A stretch of DNA of 64,000 nt from Brachionus manjavacas (GCA_019054805.1 JAHQIY010000005.1:789501-853500); one strand, 5' to 3'. Positions 23,716 to 36,429 are shown, numbered from the stretch's first letter. Translations and numbers: made by a program. Notes: a model not told the origin generated them from the letters alone.

Positions 23716-26700
23716 AAGTAAAAAAAATAATTTATTAGATTTTTTTTAAACATTTAAATTTTTTTAAAGTTAAAAACAATTATGTTTTTGAAAAGTTTTT
23801 AATTTTCAATAAAAAATCAATTCGATTTTTTTTTAAATAAATCAAAAATATCGGTAAAGCTTGGTTTCATAATGAATAATATTGTGAAAAAAATATCAAA
23901 AACCATGATTTTTAATATGATTCATTATAAAGACTTTATTATATCACTTAAAAAAATTATTTTATTTTAAATGGAAAAAAATTTTGCCTCAGAAAATCTT
24001 TTAAAAAGATTTAAGAATTCAAAAAGGAATATTATATTAAAATAAAATTATTTTAATAGGTACAAATTAAGAAAAAATTATTTTGAAAACAAATTTAGTA
24101 TATCATTTACTTTAAATTAACTTAAAATTCAAAATTAATATAAAGAAAAAGAAACAATTACAAAACCGATTTTTTAAACCGGTTCTAACAGGCCCAGCTT
24201 AGACTATTTAAATTAAAAAAATTTTAAATTACTCAAATCTATCTAGAATTATTTTTTATCAATCCTGCCTGCATTTACCTGAACAAAAAAAAAAATGTTT
24301 TGTTTTTCAAAGAGGCTCTAGATATTTATATTATTTCTACGACAACTTGACTTTTTAGTATCATATAGATTATTGAGCCCTATTAATGGATGTGATTATT
24401 CAAGTGTTTTTTTTTAATAAAAGAAAATGTTTTTTATATTAATTTATTTTTAAGCTTTGTACTAATGGAAATTTTTTATTTTAGATTTTAGGCGTTTATT
24501 ATTTTGCACTCTAATATTATTTTCTAAATAATTTTTTGATCAACAAAAATTTTTTTTCAAAATATTTATTAATAAATTAAAATTTTTGTTAAAGAGTTTT
24601 TTATTTTAAAATAAAATGACTCTTATTAAACATCCGAGAATCAAGCCTAATCAACCCAAAGTCTAGATAATTTCTTACGATCTTGTTCTTGGAATCTGTA
24701 AATCGATTAATTATCCTAATAAGTAAGGTTTCCAAGTTGTAAATTATCCAGAAATATTCATTTAGTATGGCGCTTTAATAGAACCAGAAACTAGTTTTTT
24801 AATTCACAAAAATATCCTAATCGATTAAACTTAGAATCAAGTGATTTCTTATAATTAAAAATTCAATTCTGCCTGAATCTGTTTTTCTAGAACTCTGTAC
24901 GACTGGTATTTGCAAGTCGAATAAGATAATGAGATTTTAATTGAATATCTATTTGAATTTTCGATATTTTTCTTCATTGATTATTCGTTGCTTCTGATAT
25001 TTGAAACTAAAAATCGCCCCAGTCTTGATTTAGCTATACATTTAGCCTACGAAAGATGATCAGTTCGTGTGATGCCATTCAGTCCTAAATTAAAATCATT
25101 CTTTATGCAATTAATTGCCATTTTAAAGCTTCCTTAAGCTATTAATTCTTGATCTCATCTCAAATGTCTTGGCATTTGAATAGGCTCACGAAAATATGAT
25201 TTTTGTTAATGATTTTCGAAAATTCATTATCTCTTAAAAATTAAATATACCCTAGCTCAATATCAGAACATAATTGAACTTAGCACCACATCTAATCAAA
25301 TATCAATTATAACACTTGATAAAAATTATGTTTAACATTAGAAATGAATAACTTTTATATTTAAAATATTTTATTTGATTTAAAAAAAAATATTGATAAC
25401 TTTACTCCAGGTCATAAAAGATTATTAATTTTTGGAATAATTTATTTTTAGAATTTTTCAAGGTAATCAATTTTTAAACAAAAAAAAGTCAAAATTGTTT
25501 TTTTTTTGCAAATAATAAAAAAAGTTTAAGTTTAAATGAATTGATTTGATTTTTAATTGTTAAGTTTTGTAATCATTTGAAGATGCTACTAATGAAATTC
25601 GATAATTGTTGAGCATTTTTATTCAATGGTTTATAAATAAAAAAATTAATGTCTTTTTAATTAAAAGAATGATTTCTAACAAAAAATAAATAATTAAACT
25701 CTACTCTCTCTGGTGATCTATGTAGAAAAATATTTGTATTTGAATTTAATTTGGTAAAGGGCGCTAGATTGTTTGGTAAAAACTTAATACCCTCTCTTTC
25801 AGTCTTATGATTGATAAAACAATTGACATTTTTTATAAGAAACTTTAATTTAGATTAAAGAAAGAAGAACTAGCGATGACTTAAAAAAATGTGCAAAATT
25901 TATCTTCTACATCGAATCTATTTACTATTATGTATTTAAATTATTAAAAAAAAGTAAATTTAAATTTAGTTTCGTAACATTTATCTACCCATTTCTTGCT
26001 ATGCATTAATCATTATCTTATAGTTTTCTTGTCTCTATTGTCATTCTATTTTTATTTGTCTTATTATTTTATTTCTTATATTTAGAATGACAGTTTGAAG
26101 AAAAAATAGATGATAATTAATTTATTGATAAATTATTGTCTTTGAATTGAATCCGCTTCTCCCAATCTATAGAGTTTTTTTTTTCAAAAACTTAATTTAA
26201 TTATCAGATAATTTTTTTTGGTATTTTTTAATTACAAAATAATAAAGTTTTTTTTGAATTCTAATCTTTAAATTAAATGAGGTCTTAAAAAAAGGCATAA
26301 AGCCGTTCGCGATAGTCTTAAGGGCATATTAACTAAAAATATTTTTAAATAAAAAAATAAAAGTTAGACTTGTGACTTTTATAAGACTTGTGCTAGCTTT
26401 TTTTTTCCTTGCTTTTGCAAAGGTCTGTTTTCACAATCTAACAAATCGACTTAATAAAACTAATGTTGTCTAAAAGGAATTAGACTTGTCACACAAAAAT
26501 AAACTGCTTCTCTTTCTAGTACTATTTTATTTTATTTCAAAAAGTTTAAGGAAAAAAATACGAAAACCAGAGCTTTCTTACAGTCCAACAGTTAAAGAGG
26601 TAAAAAAAAAATTTGGAATAGATAAGTTTTTAGCCAAGATTATTCTAAATTTTTTTTTTCTGATGGTAGGAATAAAATTAAGAAGAATGCTTGGTGGTAG

Positions 26701-26740
26701 TCATCCATACATGTTGTACTTCTTTTTTTTTGTGTTGCCT
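23716..26740. other. Intergenic; more complex stretch at 24620-25330
   Basis: Mostly A/T-rich. Between about 24620 and 25330 the sequence is less repetitive and, in broken plus frames, gives pieces such as NRPSLDLAIHLAYER and SVRVMPFSPKLKSFF. These look like decayed coding sequence, perhaps from a mobile element, but no family is recognised. Nothing else supports a gene. Confidence 0.4.
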
Positions 26741-28070
26741 TGATTTTTGGAATTTATGTTGGTTAGATTTTGGTCAATTATTTCGTTTATTAGTTGATGG
26801 TTTTTTCCATTGAGAATGATTTTGTCGTTGTATCTTTGAGTCATTTTTACGGCTTGATCATTTCGGTTTTTGCTTATATATGAATAAGTTCAATGCTTTT
26901 CCATGTAGTCAGAGCTATGGCATAGGCGAATTTATTTTTAAGGATCTGAAGAAGGTCAAGTGCATTTTTCAATGTGATAATTGCTGTATTCAACATGGAA
27001 CGTATGCATGTTTTATAGTAATTTAATTCCGTGTTTGATGACCAAAGCTGTCATTTTAAGGTCTTTATTACATTTTGTCGCTCAGTAACTTTGTTATTAC
27101 TAAAATATTCAATGTGTTTCATGAAGCTTGATTTTGGAACGAGTGATATTCCAAAGTGGATCAAGATCTATTTTATGATTATTAAGTGTATTTAGTTCAG
27201 TCGTTTGTTGATTTTCTTTTTACACCAGGTGTGAAGATTATGTAGGTAGTTTTACTTGAGTTAAGTTTTAAGCACCATTCTTAGCAAAACGATTAAATTT
27301 TATTAATTTCTTTCTATATGATTCGTTTTAGTTGTTTGATATTTAGCTTTTCTACATAAATTCGTCAGCATAAATAGCGTGTTTTTCTTTCAATTTTTCG
27401 CTTATGTCAGAGAAGCATATTGAGAAGAGGGTTGGTGATAGGATGGGGTTAGGATGCAGCTCTGTGGGCCACCCGATTTGATGTCATAATATTGTGAGAA
27501 GACCTCTTGATATATTACTTTAAATTAATGTTTTGAAACAAAGTTACTGATTCAGTTTATTAAATAAATGGGTAGTTTGATTTTATATAGCGTAATTATC
27601 CGAACTTAGTGACATGTCTTAAAAAATGAGAAAATTTGAAAAAAAAAAACATCCGACTTAAACATAGTTAATTCAATTTTCATTTTTTAAAGAATTTTAT
27701 GTAAGCTTTAACAATTGTTAATAGTTTTAAAATGAGTTCACTTTTTATTACATGTCACTAAAAATTGAATTTTTATTCTTTTTAAAACAGTGCTTAATTT
27801 TGACTAAAATAAAGTATTCTATTTTAAAGACATTTCACTCAGTTCGAATGATTACGTTAATTTAAATAGAGGCCCACCATGCCATACCCGATCAAATACT
27901 TTTTCAATATCAAACATTACGGCTCCAATTTATTCTTTAATTAAATGCATTGAGGACATACTTGGTAGAATGAAAAAATTGAATTGGAGCTCTAAGAAAG
28001 AGAGAACGTCGATTTAACAATTTCACATACACCAAATAGGCTAAATATCATTTCTATTCTGATTGATAAT
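26741..28070 (-). mobile_element. Decayed LINE reverse transcriptase
   Basis: On the minus strand, broken frames give AVMFDIEKVFDRVWHGGPLF (about 27870-27930; palm motif with the first catalytic Asp), then SGGPQSCILTPSY (about 27435-27480; degenerate PQG box), then AIYADEFM (about 27360-27383), where the expected YADD reads YADE, and KWCLKLNSSKT (about 27260-27290). Several stops and shifts show it is inactive. No tail or target duplication was identified. Confidence 0.75.
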
Positions 28071-28688
28071 TAAATTTTCCGTAAACAACTAATTGATCCA
28101 AAAAGCTTTTTGCAAAAACGCTGATTGATAAGCCAAACAATGCTCCGAAACTAGAATAATCTCTTCTCTTTAAAAAACAAAAAACTTTGGTATATTCTAA
28201 TTTTATTAAATAAAAAAGAAAATATTAAAATGTACAATTGATAAGCACCATTTAAAAATGAAAAAAAAAGAGTGAGCAAAAAAAAAAAATCGAAAAAAAT
28301 CTAAGAAAAATAAACTTTTCTGATAAATTTAAAAACATCTAAAAACAGGTTCAAATACAAAAATAATAAAAAGAGAAAAAAAGAAAAAAAAACGAAAATC
28401 AATTAGCAAAACAAACTGATTTGATTCAAATGATTCTTCACAGTGGTAGTTAAATTAATAAATTATTTTATTCTCTCCATATATTATCTCAATCCATAAA
28501 GAGTATTCTCTGTGCATATCTGAATGCTAGAAAAAAAAAAGAAAAAAAATAGTTTATCTATTAGACTCATACTGAGGCCATGGTAACTAGCTCACCACCA
28601 ATGGCTTGTCCAAATGACATCAATTAAATAAACAAACAGTGTTTTTTTTCTCATTTCTCATCCTCTGGTCTGAATGGACGCGTGTTAC
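28071..28688. other. Intergenic and FoxF 3' untranslated region
   Basis: Contains poly-A and poly-T-rich DNA. On the minus strand a candidate AATAAA polyadenylation signal lies at 28467-28472, about 217 bases past the FoxF stop. No other gene is seen. Confidence 0.5.
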
Positions 28689-29930
28689 CTAATAAGTTCG
28701 ATTAGTCGAGTATTCAATTAATGGTTGAGTAGTCACTGAATTAGTAGCAGCATTTTGTTGGCCCATGTTTTGGTATGTTGCGTAATCATAGCTGGTCGAC
28801 ACAACTTCAGGAGAAGCTGCAAACGAAGACCAAACAGATGGTCGATAGTTCTCTTGCTTGATCTGATCGGCTTTTTCGCTGTTGTAGTGGGCGAAACTAG
28901 GCGCGTCCTGCACGCCATGGTAAGACTGGCCACTGAAGTTGTAGGCCTGGTAAGTGTGCAAATTGTAGGCATTTGTGTGCGACATTGGCTCGTACTGGTA
29001 GGTGGCAAATTGGTTGGAATCTGTGAAATTGTAGTTTGAGTATGGCGCAAAAATGGTCGATGTAGTCAAGTAGTTGTGCTTGTAGGCAGCGTTGGTGGGA
29101 GTAATGCTTGACGCAGACGCGGAGCTGGAGCTAGACGAAGTCGACTGGTTGCCAGTGGACACCGTGGTCAAAATACTGTTGGTGTTCTCGGTGTTCTCGA
29201 TGTTGTCGGCGTTGGGCGCCTGGCACTTCCGCCTGAAGCCGCGAGGCCGGCGTCTAAACGAGCCCTCTTCGAACATGAACTCGCAGTTGGGATCAATGGT
29301 CCAGTAGTGTCCTTTGCCCGGCTTGCCCATGGCTTTGGGCAGCTTGATGAAGCATTCGTTCAGGCTGAGATTGTGGCGCACCGAGTTCTTCCAGCCCTGG
29401 TACTGGCCCTGGAAAAATGTGAAATGTGTCTGCAGATACTGATAGATTTCGTTCAGGGTCATTTTTTTGCTAGTCGAGTTTTGTATGGCCATGACTATCA
29501 GAGCTATGTAGGAGAACGGAGGCTTCTCGTTCTTCTGCTTGCCGCTTTTTACATTCGGGTTGGAGGCCTGCTCGTCGCCGTCCTCTTCTTCGTGCGAAAT
29601 CATGGACGCCGATTGGGACGGCGACGACGACCGGCTCGTTATGCTGGACGACCTGGAAATGGGCGACGCCGAGTTCGCCTGCTGGCTGCTCGCACTCTTG
29701 CTCAGCTGGATCTGGCCGGCCGGCAGCGGCACGTGCCCCAGGTACGCGTTGGTGTAGGTGGGCGCGTAAGCGTGACCCATGAACTCCGGGTTTGCAAAAT
29801 TGTAGCTGTTCGAGTACAGAGTGGACAGCGAGCTGGATGACGAGTAGCTGTATGGCGAAGAGTCGTACTTGACGCGCTTGGAGCACGGCGACTTGTCGCC
29901 CTCTTGTTTTAGCTCGCTCTTGACTTCCAT
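28689..29930 (-). CDS. FoxF: Forkhead transcription factor FoxF
   Basis: A single-exon 413-residue protein. The forkhead domain covers residues about 135-236: [17 protein letters not shown], then [18 protein letters not shown] (helix 3, the DNA-recognition helix) and [20 protein letters not shown]. The run [18 protein letters not shown] after the domain is diagnostic of the FoxF class. The N-terminus is Ser/Tyr/Gln-rich with an acidic stretch (EEEDGDE); the C-terminus is Tyr/Asn/Ser-rich. FoxF is a nuclear activator of visceral and splanchnic mesoderm or muscle in bilaterians. Codons are markedly GC-richer than the surroundings, in keeping with strong constraint. No intron is needed. The long, more complex upstream side (to about 33 kb) probably carries its control elements. 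Confidence 0.95.
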   Translation of the reverse strand: MEVKSELKQEGDKSPCSKRVKYDSSPYSYSSSSSLSTLYSNSYNFANPEFMGHAYAPTYTNAYLGHVPLPAGQIQLSKSASSQQANSASPISRSSSITSRSSSPSQSASMISHEEEDGDEQASNPNVKSGKQKNEKPPFSYIALIVMAIQNSTSKKMTLNEIYQYLQTHFTFFQGQYQGWKNSVRHNLSLNECFIKLPKAMGKPGKGHYWTIDPNCEFMFEEGSFRRRPRGFRRKCQAPNADNIENTENTNSILTTVSTGNQSTSSSSSSASASSITPTNAAYKHNYLTTSTIFAPYSNYNFTDSNQFATYQYEPMSHTNAYNLHTYQAYNFSGQSYHGVQDAPSFAHYNSEKADQIKQENYRPSVWSSFAASPEVVSTSYDYATYQNMGQQNAATNSVTTQPLIEYSTNRTY

Positions 29931-29984
29931 TGCAATTAGATTAGTTGCAATTTTTGGCTTTGTATCTAAATACTTTTTTTTTTT

Positions 29985-30008
29985 GTATTTGTTGTTGTTG
30001 TTGTTGTG
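29985..30008 (-). repeat. (GTT)n microsatellite in FoxF 5' leader
   Basis: About six gtt units on the plus strand, 60 bases upstream of the FoxF start codon on the minus strand; transcribed as (AAC)n if it lies in the leader. Likely a simple-sequence expansion. Confidence 0.6.
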
Positions 30009-31729
30009 TGTATGGGCCTAAGTTTTTTTTATATCTAAATAAAAAATAGGAAAATTTCTCTAAGTAAAAGCTTGATTTAGAAAAAGAAAATGATTGATTT
30101 GCAGATGGATTGATTGAAAAATTCGATTGGCTTAGTTTTTGATATTCGTATGAAGATTAGTGTTCAATTTTTACCAATAGATATGATTGATAAGTGATTT
30201 TTATTAGATATTGTTCGGCGCGATGCTCCGCCTTTGTTTGCCATTCACAATTATTTTGTTTCTCTTAATTTATATGCTGATAACGGTGCTGATTAGTAAG
30301 CTAAACTAGAAATATCTTGCAACACACAATTGTTCTAAGACTAGATCTGCTTTTGGGATCACCAAAGCTCGTGATGAGTGCTGAATCAATTAGACGACTT
30401 GAATGCAATGCTAAGTGCATTGATCTCCACTTACGATCCAAACAAAAAAATTTATCCAAAATTAAATTTAGAATTTTCTTTAACTATTTTTTGGATCGAA
30501 ATTTGAAAAATTAATTTTTTCTTAATGCCCTTTTTTGAATGATTCCAAGCAGAAGCAGTTGAAAAAAAAAGGACCCTCGACCAAATTAACTGCTAAAGAA
30601 ATGCAATCCGGAACGAAAAATTTTTTTTTTTAAATAAAAAATTGAAAAAATTAAACATTTGTTAATAGCCTTCTTTGAACCATTTTAATATTCCAAGAGC
30701 AGATAAAAAAAAAAAAAGAAATTAAAAAATCTTTTTTGTTCGAAATAAATAAATAAAACCATGAAAAAAATTAATTTTTAAATACACTTTTCTGAGTAAT
30801 TTGAATATTCCAAGCAGAAGAAGGTAAAATTTAAAAAAAAGTACCCTCGACCAAAAGAAAAATTTTTTTTCTACTTTTTCCCAAACTTTAAATAAAAAAT
30901 GAAAAAAAATAATCCCCTTTTTAAGCACTTAAAATAAATAATTTAATATTTTTAAAAATAATCTATTTATGTTCAATCTAGAAAAATAAATTCAATAATA
31001 AAAAACTTCTTAATTTTGTAACAATTAATATTTAAATATTCTATTCTAAGCAAAATGAGATAAAGGACTTGAAAAAAGCCCCCTGGACCAAATAGGCTAT
31101 TTAAAAAAAATAAAAATTATTTAATAATTCAATAATAAATGAAAATATTTTTCGACATTCAATTTAAGTAACAAAAAAATTTAAAATTTAAATTTTTTTT
31201 GAACTAAATTAATTCCTACGAAAATATCATTTTTTTAAACATTTAGAAAAAAATTTTGACTGAGGCTTGGTCAGGTGTAATGGATACCTAGTGATTTAGA
31301 ATTCTATTTTTTAATTGTTAGGATTATTAAAAAATTATTAAAGAAAATTAAACATTAAAAAATATAGAATAAATTAGACCATATAATCTTTGAAAAAAGT
31401 TATGATTTTTATACCCAGCAAAAAATTAAAATATTTAATTATTAAATATATCAATTTTAATAGAAAAATTGAAAGAGAAAAAATCATTTATTACTCTAAA
31501 ATGTGGCCAAAAAAGGACATAAAATTTTCGAAAAAAAAGAATAAAAATAAAAATTTCCAACTAAACACTTTTGTATCCGGCCAAAAGAACCATAACCTAA
31601 ACAAAAAAAAGTCCAATTTTTCATTTTTTGTGCTCGATTTCAGTTCGAACTTTCGAACAGCAAAAAATAAAAATAAAAAAAATTACAACCTTTTGTTTGT
31701 TTACAAATAAATACTTGATTGATTGATTG

Positions 31730-33000
31730 ATTTTATATCATTCAATATAACTAGCTTGACTCACTTGATAAATATCTCAAGATTAATAGGTTTTGGATTT
31801 GGTTACTGAAATTCAAGATCCGGTAATAGACGACTTTTTTACGACTGACCATAGTGCTGATCGCAGCGATAAACGCTCTTCTTCCTAAGCCAGATCTCAA
31901 TCAGCAGATAATAAACAAAATGTATCCTCTCACATTGGCACCAGTCGAAATGTCATGGCTCAGAATATCCCAATAGGTGATGATTAAAATGTTAATTTTG
32001 GCTAAATATTTACTAGTCAATAAATTACCATCAATCAAAGCTTAATTAAAGTTCATGTGTGCAGTGGGACGGGAGCTCGGCGATGCGCGATCCGCGACCC
32101 GAGCCTCCATTTCCATCTCTTAATGAATTTCAAAACACCTTGTAAACACAAACAATCTGTGGTAAACAACCCGAGGCACAAAGTTACATTAAACCAAATA
32201 ATTACAACAATTGCAAAGTCTTCTTTTAATTTCCAGATTGAATTACTCGGGTCCAACTAAGGCATCTTATATCAAGTTACTATTGTAAATTGAAATTTAA
32301 TTTTTAAATTTCAGCACTGTGCTGAAAAGAGATAAAAGCAAGTTTTAGAGTGAATTTGGCTTAATGGAATCTAATTGATTTTTGATTCGAACAAGCTATA
32401 ATTTATTACTAATGCTGATACACTGAGGCCCTATAAACATAAAAAATCAATTAGCAAAGTTGGGCTTTTAAGGTATATTTTTTGTTGTGTTTGAACGGCA
32501 AGGAAATACCTAGCCTAAGAAACGGAAGTTGTTTATGGTTAGATGAGAATGAATCAAAGACGATTGGGGTCCCTGAGGCCGGATCTAGGCTCCATTTCAC
32601 TGCATGCTTTGAAGAGCTTTGTGTGCCTTATTAAAAAATTTGTAATCAATTAGCGAGAATAAAGGCAGCATAGACGAAATAGAACAAAGTGAATAGATTT
32701 CTCTCCAGAGAATGCAACTCGAACAAGATAAAAATCATTAAAAAGAATTTCGAGTCTATAAAGATATTTGCTAGATAAGTGAATTTAATGCAAGATAAAT
32801 CGATTTATAATGTTAGATTTCTTTGTATTTTTGTTGTATGGTTTGTGTTATATTGATTGATTTCGATACCGCTTCTCATTCATTTTGATTTTATCTATCT
32901 AATCTAAAATTGTACCTGATTACTGTCAGACAAATTAACTCATTAGCAGTTAGATCACTGTCCAAACGATCATTCGCTTCATCTCAACTTTTTTTTTCCA
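31730..33000. promoter_or_regulatory. Candidate cis-regulatory block upstream of FoxF
   Basis: Unlike its A/T-monotonous flanks, this 1.3-kb stretch is sequence-complex and contains a CpG-rich spot at about 32060-32105 (gggagctcggcgatgcgcga). Canonical forkhead sites sit close by: tgtaaaca at 32141-32148, acaaaca at 32147-32153 and gtaaaca at 32162-32168. It lies about 1.8-3 kb 5' of FoxF and also 5' of CCDC103, which points the other way. The short frames that overlap it on both strands (32053-32260) have no recognisable protein. Enhancer function is an inference from complexity and motif clustering. Confidence 0.45.
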
Positions 33001-33004
33001 AATA

Positions 33005-33550
33005 AAATTATTATAAAACTTATTTTCTAATTTGGTAAAATCCAAAAATTTACTTTTTCTCCTCTTTTTTTCTGATCAAAAAGTCTAAAAATTAAACTGT
33101 CATATTTATTTTAAAAATAATTCATGAAAAATATCTAAATTGAAATTAAAATCAAAAATAATTTTAAAATAAAATTTAAAATAATTTTTAAAAAACTTAT
33201 TTTCTAATTTGGTAAAATCCAAAAATTTACTTTTTCTCCTCTTTTTTTCTGATCAAAAAGTCTAAAAATTAAACTGTCATATTTATTTTAAAAATAATTC
33301 ATGAAAAATATCTAAATTTAAATTAAAATCAAAAATAATTTTAAAATAAAATTTAAAATAATTTTTAAAAAACTTATTTTCTAATTTGGTAAAATCCAAA
33401 AATTTACCTTTTCTCCTCTTTTTTTCTGATCAAAAAGTCTAAAAATTAAACTGTGATATTTATTTCAAAAATAATTCATGAAAAAATATCTAAATTGAGA
33501 TTAAATTCAAAAATTTATTTTTAATTAAAATTTAAAATAATTTTTTAAAG
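33005..33550. repeat. Tandem repeat, 177-bp unit, about three copies
   Basis: Units beginning cttattttctaatttggtaa recur at about 33019, 33196 and 33373, a spacing of 177 bp, followed by a diverged partial fourth. The first two copies differ by very few bases and the third by slightly more. No coding potential. The length is near that of a nucleosome repeat and of many satellite monomers, but only three units are present. Confidence 0.88.
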
Positions 33551-35733
33551 CTCTTTTTTCATATTTTAATTATTAATTATTTTGGTAAAATTCAAAAAAA
33601 TTGTATTTCCTTTTTGTTTCAAATTTTGGATTACATCAAAGTTAATGTTGCGTGAAATTATTTTTTTTATTAAAGAAGTATTATAAAATAATTTTTTCAC
33701 AAAATTAAAACTTAAATAATTCTTTGTAATTTCAATTGTACCTAATTACTGTCAGACTATCACTGTTTAAAAGGATATTCTCTTCATCTGCATTTACTTC
33801 CAAAAATTGAATTTAATTTTTGAATAAAATTTAGAATAATTTTTTGAAACTTGTAATTAAATTCTGCTTTAAAATTTGATAGAAATAGCAGTTTACATTA
33901 TTTTTAATTTGGTTGGCATAAACAAAATTGTTAATTGCTAGTATGTCTATGGATGGTTGTTAATAGAAGCAGCAATTTCGAATTAAAATGTAGGAGCAAA
34001 GATAATAAAAACGATCATGCTAATTAGTGGTCTCCAGATCCGATTATTGAAATTTGCAATAATTTAATTCATAATTTAGGTATTTTTCCTAAAAAAATTC
34101 CTCAAAAACAAAGATTTTTAAATAAAATAAAATGCCTTGTATTTAAAATAATAATTAGGAATTTAAATTTTTTTTTAATAAAGAAAAAATTATATCAACG
34201 AGGTTAATATTTTCATTCATTTTTTCAATAGAATTTTAAGATATTTAAAAAAATTATCTAGATAGATAACTCTTAATTGTTTTAAATAATAATTTAGCTA
34301 TCATATTTACTAAATATAAAAAAAAAGTTTAACAAAAAAATTTCAAGAAGACCTAAAAGTTGACAAATGAAATAGACAAAAATTCAAAAAATAATTATAA
34401 ACCCGAGGATTTTTTAAAGTTTATTTCAAAAAATTCTAAAAACTCTCTTAATAATTTTTCTATTCCATCTTTTTATTTAAATATTTTGAGGCATTTCCCC
34501 AGGCAACTTAACTGAATGGATCAGATGCTTTTTTGCGGCCTTGTGATAGAAAAAAAAATAAAAAAAATTAATTTTTTATACTGATATATTTTTTAGTGTT
34601 AAAAAAATGAAATCTTCGGAATTTCATAGATTAATTGTTGTGCGACACCATGGAGCAAAAATCAGAATGGTAAAAATAAGAAAAAATTCATTCTTTTATC
34701 TCTTTTACATGAATTATGAGCAAATTATTTATATTTTTATATTATTTGATTTTAAATTCAATGTAAATTATTTAATCTTAAGAAAAAGTTATAAGAATTC
34801 ATAGATTTCTCATAAAAAAAAGTAGATACAGCAAAGTTAGAGTAAATTTAGGATAACGCGAATTATTTGCCAAAGATCAGGTCTTTTTTCCAGTTTATCA
34901 ATCAAAGTCATATTTCTGATATCAAGATTTATTTCAATTGTAATTAATTTTTTGCAGTAAACGAAAATTCCGTTCAAATTAAACAAAAACATAGCAAGAC
35001 TTTTTAATTTTTATTTTCAGAAAATTCTAAATGAAATTCTTTGATAATTTTTGACAAAGTGAAATTTTGAAACAGATTTATTAATTTAAAAAATAATTTG
35101 AATTAAATGATTAAATTATTTTAGTTCAAAAAATTTTTTTTAAATTAAATTGTCAAATATATTTTATAAAAATTATAAAAATTATTCTCGCAAACTTTTG
35201 CCGATATTATTTAAATTATGCTTAAATTTTATTTGATACGAGTCGTAAAAAAAAATTTATTGAAAACTGTTTAATTCATTCTTTAATAAGTTTTTTTTGT
35301 ATTAAACATACTTGTTAAATAAACATCATTTAGCATCGGCTTTATTACGTTAATTTAGCATCCCTAGATAATTCAACTCAATTAGTAAAAATCTTAAAGA
35401 TAAAATCATTAAAGAGATTTCAAATTATTAATTGATTACAAATTTACTACTGACTTATAAAATCAGATAAAATTTCCAAATTTTTGAAAGTAAAAAATAT
35501 CGCAAAAGTTTGTCCAAATTTTTAAAAGCTTTTGATAGACCTTTTTCGAGTAGGTTCTTTTCAGTTCAAATTTTAACATCTACATGCCAGGATTCTTAAT
35601 CGAAAACAGGCAGACTATTTTTTTTCATTTAGACTCGTTCTAAAACTAGTGAAGAAAATTCTAGTCTAGTTTTGTTGCTAGGCAACTCACTTAAGGTACA
35701 TTAGCCATTGAATTTTTTAAAACTCATTTCAAA
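33551..35733. other. AT-rich intergenic between FoxF and CCDC103
   Basis: No credible exon. The plus frame at 34607-34804 lacks any motif. The last 150 bases before 35734 (with ctagttttgttgctaggcaac at about 35665-35685) may include the CCDC103 promoter. The string gttgctaggcaac is an X-box-like palindrome, matching the RFX consensus GTNRCC-N(0-3)-RGYAAC closely. Confidence 0.5.
35673..35685. promoter_or_regulatory. X-box-like RFX site upstream of CCDC103
   Basis: gttgctaggcaac, an inverted repeat of gttgc around a short spacer, lies about 50 bases 5' of the CCDC103 start codon. RFX factors bind X-boxes close upstream of ciliary genes in animals, so the position fits the gene. The assignment rests on the motif alone. 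Confidence 0.6.
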
Positions 35734-36429
35734 ATGATGGAAAATGATAGATTTGAAATTAATTTAGAAAAATTACAAAATCAAGTTGACAAAGAAATTC
35801 TTGCCGAGCAAAAATACTTGCGCGAAAATGACGCCAAACTGCGTGCCGTTGAGCAGAGAGTCCCAACATATGATGATTTTCGACAAATGGTATTGGCATC
35901 GCATCTGAAACCTCTGGATAAAGGCGAAACATTAAGAGACAATATGAAAAAGGGCGCAAAAGTATGGAATTCAGTTTATTCAGCAGATTCGAAGCCTAAA
36001 GACAATGGCTATTTAAATTTAGATAATGGATCAAACGTGTCATTGGAATTGAATCCTAAGACAAACTCGGAGTTTATAAAGATTTGGAAAAATTTTGAAG
36101 GCAATACCAGCGAAAAAGAAAAGTTAAGATGGAATTTTTTGAAAAATTTAGGAATTGAAAAGATTTCAAATTTGTTTAAAGTTGAAATTGGCGGAGACTT
36201 ACTCGGAAATTTTTTTGTCCTTTTCGAAAATATTTTAAAAAATGAATTTTCAGATGAGTCAGCCCAGTTTGTTATGGAATTATTGAATTTCTTTCCAAAA
36301 ACAGGCCGTTTTAAGCTAAACATGATGTTTTTGAAAAATGAAGATGTTTGTGCTTGTAAAAGTCTTTTTGAAATTTTAAATAAAAATTTTCTTAGTGTTG
36401 AGAATTTAAAACTATTTTATTTTGATTAA
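35734..36429 (+). CDS. CCDC103: CCDC103 / dynein axonemal assembly factor 19
   Basis: A single-exon protein of 231 residues (human CCDC103 is of similar length). The N-terminal part matches the family's dynein-attachment region: LRENDAKLRAVEQRVPTYDD then FRQMVLASHLKPLDKGE. This agrees nearly word for word with vertebrate CCDC103 (ENAAKLRAVEQRV, VLASHLKPL). Residues about 110-225 form an RPAP3-C-like helical domain (WNFLKNLGIEKISNLFKVEI, TGRFKLNMMFL). CCDC103 helps assemble or anchor axonemal dynein arms in motile cilia. The start could be either of two adjacent ATGs. AATAAA follows at 36478-36483. An X-box-like site lies just upstream. Confidence 0.93.
   Translation: MMENDRFEINLEKLQNQVDKEILAEQKYLRENDAKLRAVEQRVPTYDDFRQMVLASHLKPLDKGETLRDNMKKGAKVWNSVYSADSKPKDNGYLNLDNGSNVSLELNPKTNSEFIKIWKNFEGNTSEKEKLRWNFLKNLGIEKISNLFKVEIGGDLLGNFFVLFENILKNEFSDESAQFVMELLNFFPKTGRFKLNMMFLKNEDVCACKSLFEILNKNFLSVENLKLFYFD

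Noticed and set aside
26486..26743. 85-residue hydrophobic and basic plus frame
   Set aside because: Lys/Phe/Leu bias expected from A- and T-runs; starts at a non-ATG codon and overlaps the end of an antisense LINE relic.
28733..29886. Several open frames on both strands overlapping FoxF
   Set aside because: They are shadows of the GC-rich FoxF coding sequence; none has a recognisable domain, whereas the 28689-29930 minus frame holds a complete forkhead domain.
31390..31710. 106-residue Lys/Asn/Phe-rich plus frame
   Set aside because: Composition mirrors A/T content; no motif, no conserved-looking codons.
32053..32260. Overlapping frames on both strands in the CpG-rich spot upstream of FoxF
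   Set aside because: Neither strand gives a recognisable protein and neither has splice partners; regulatory DNA is the better reading.
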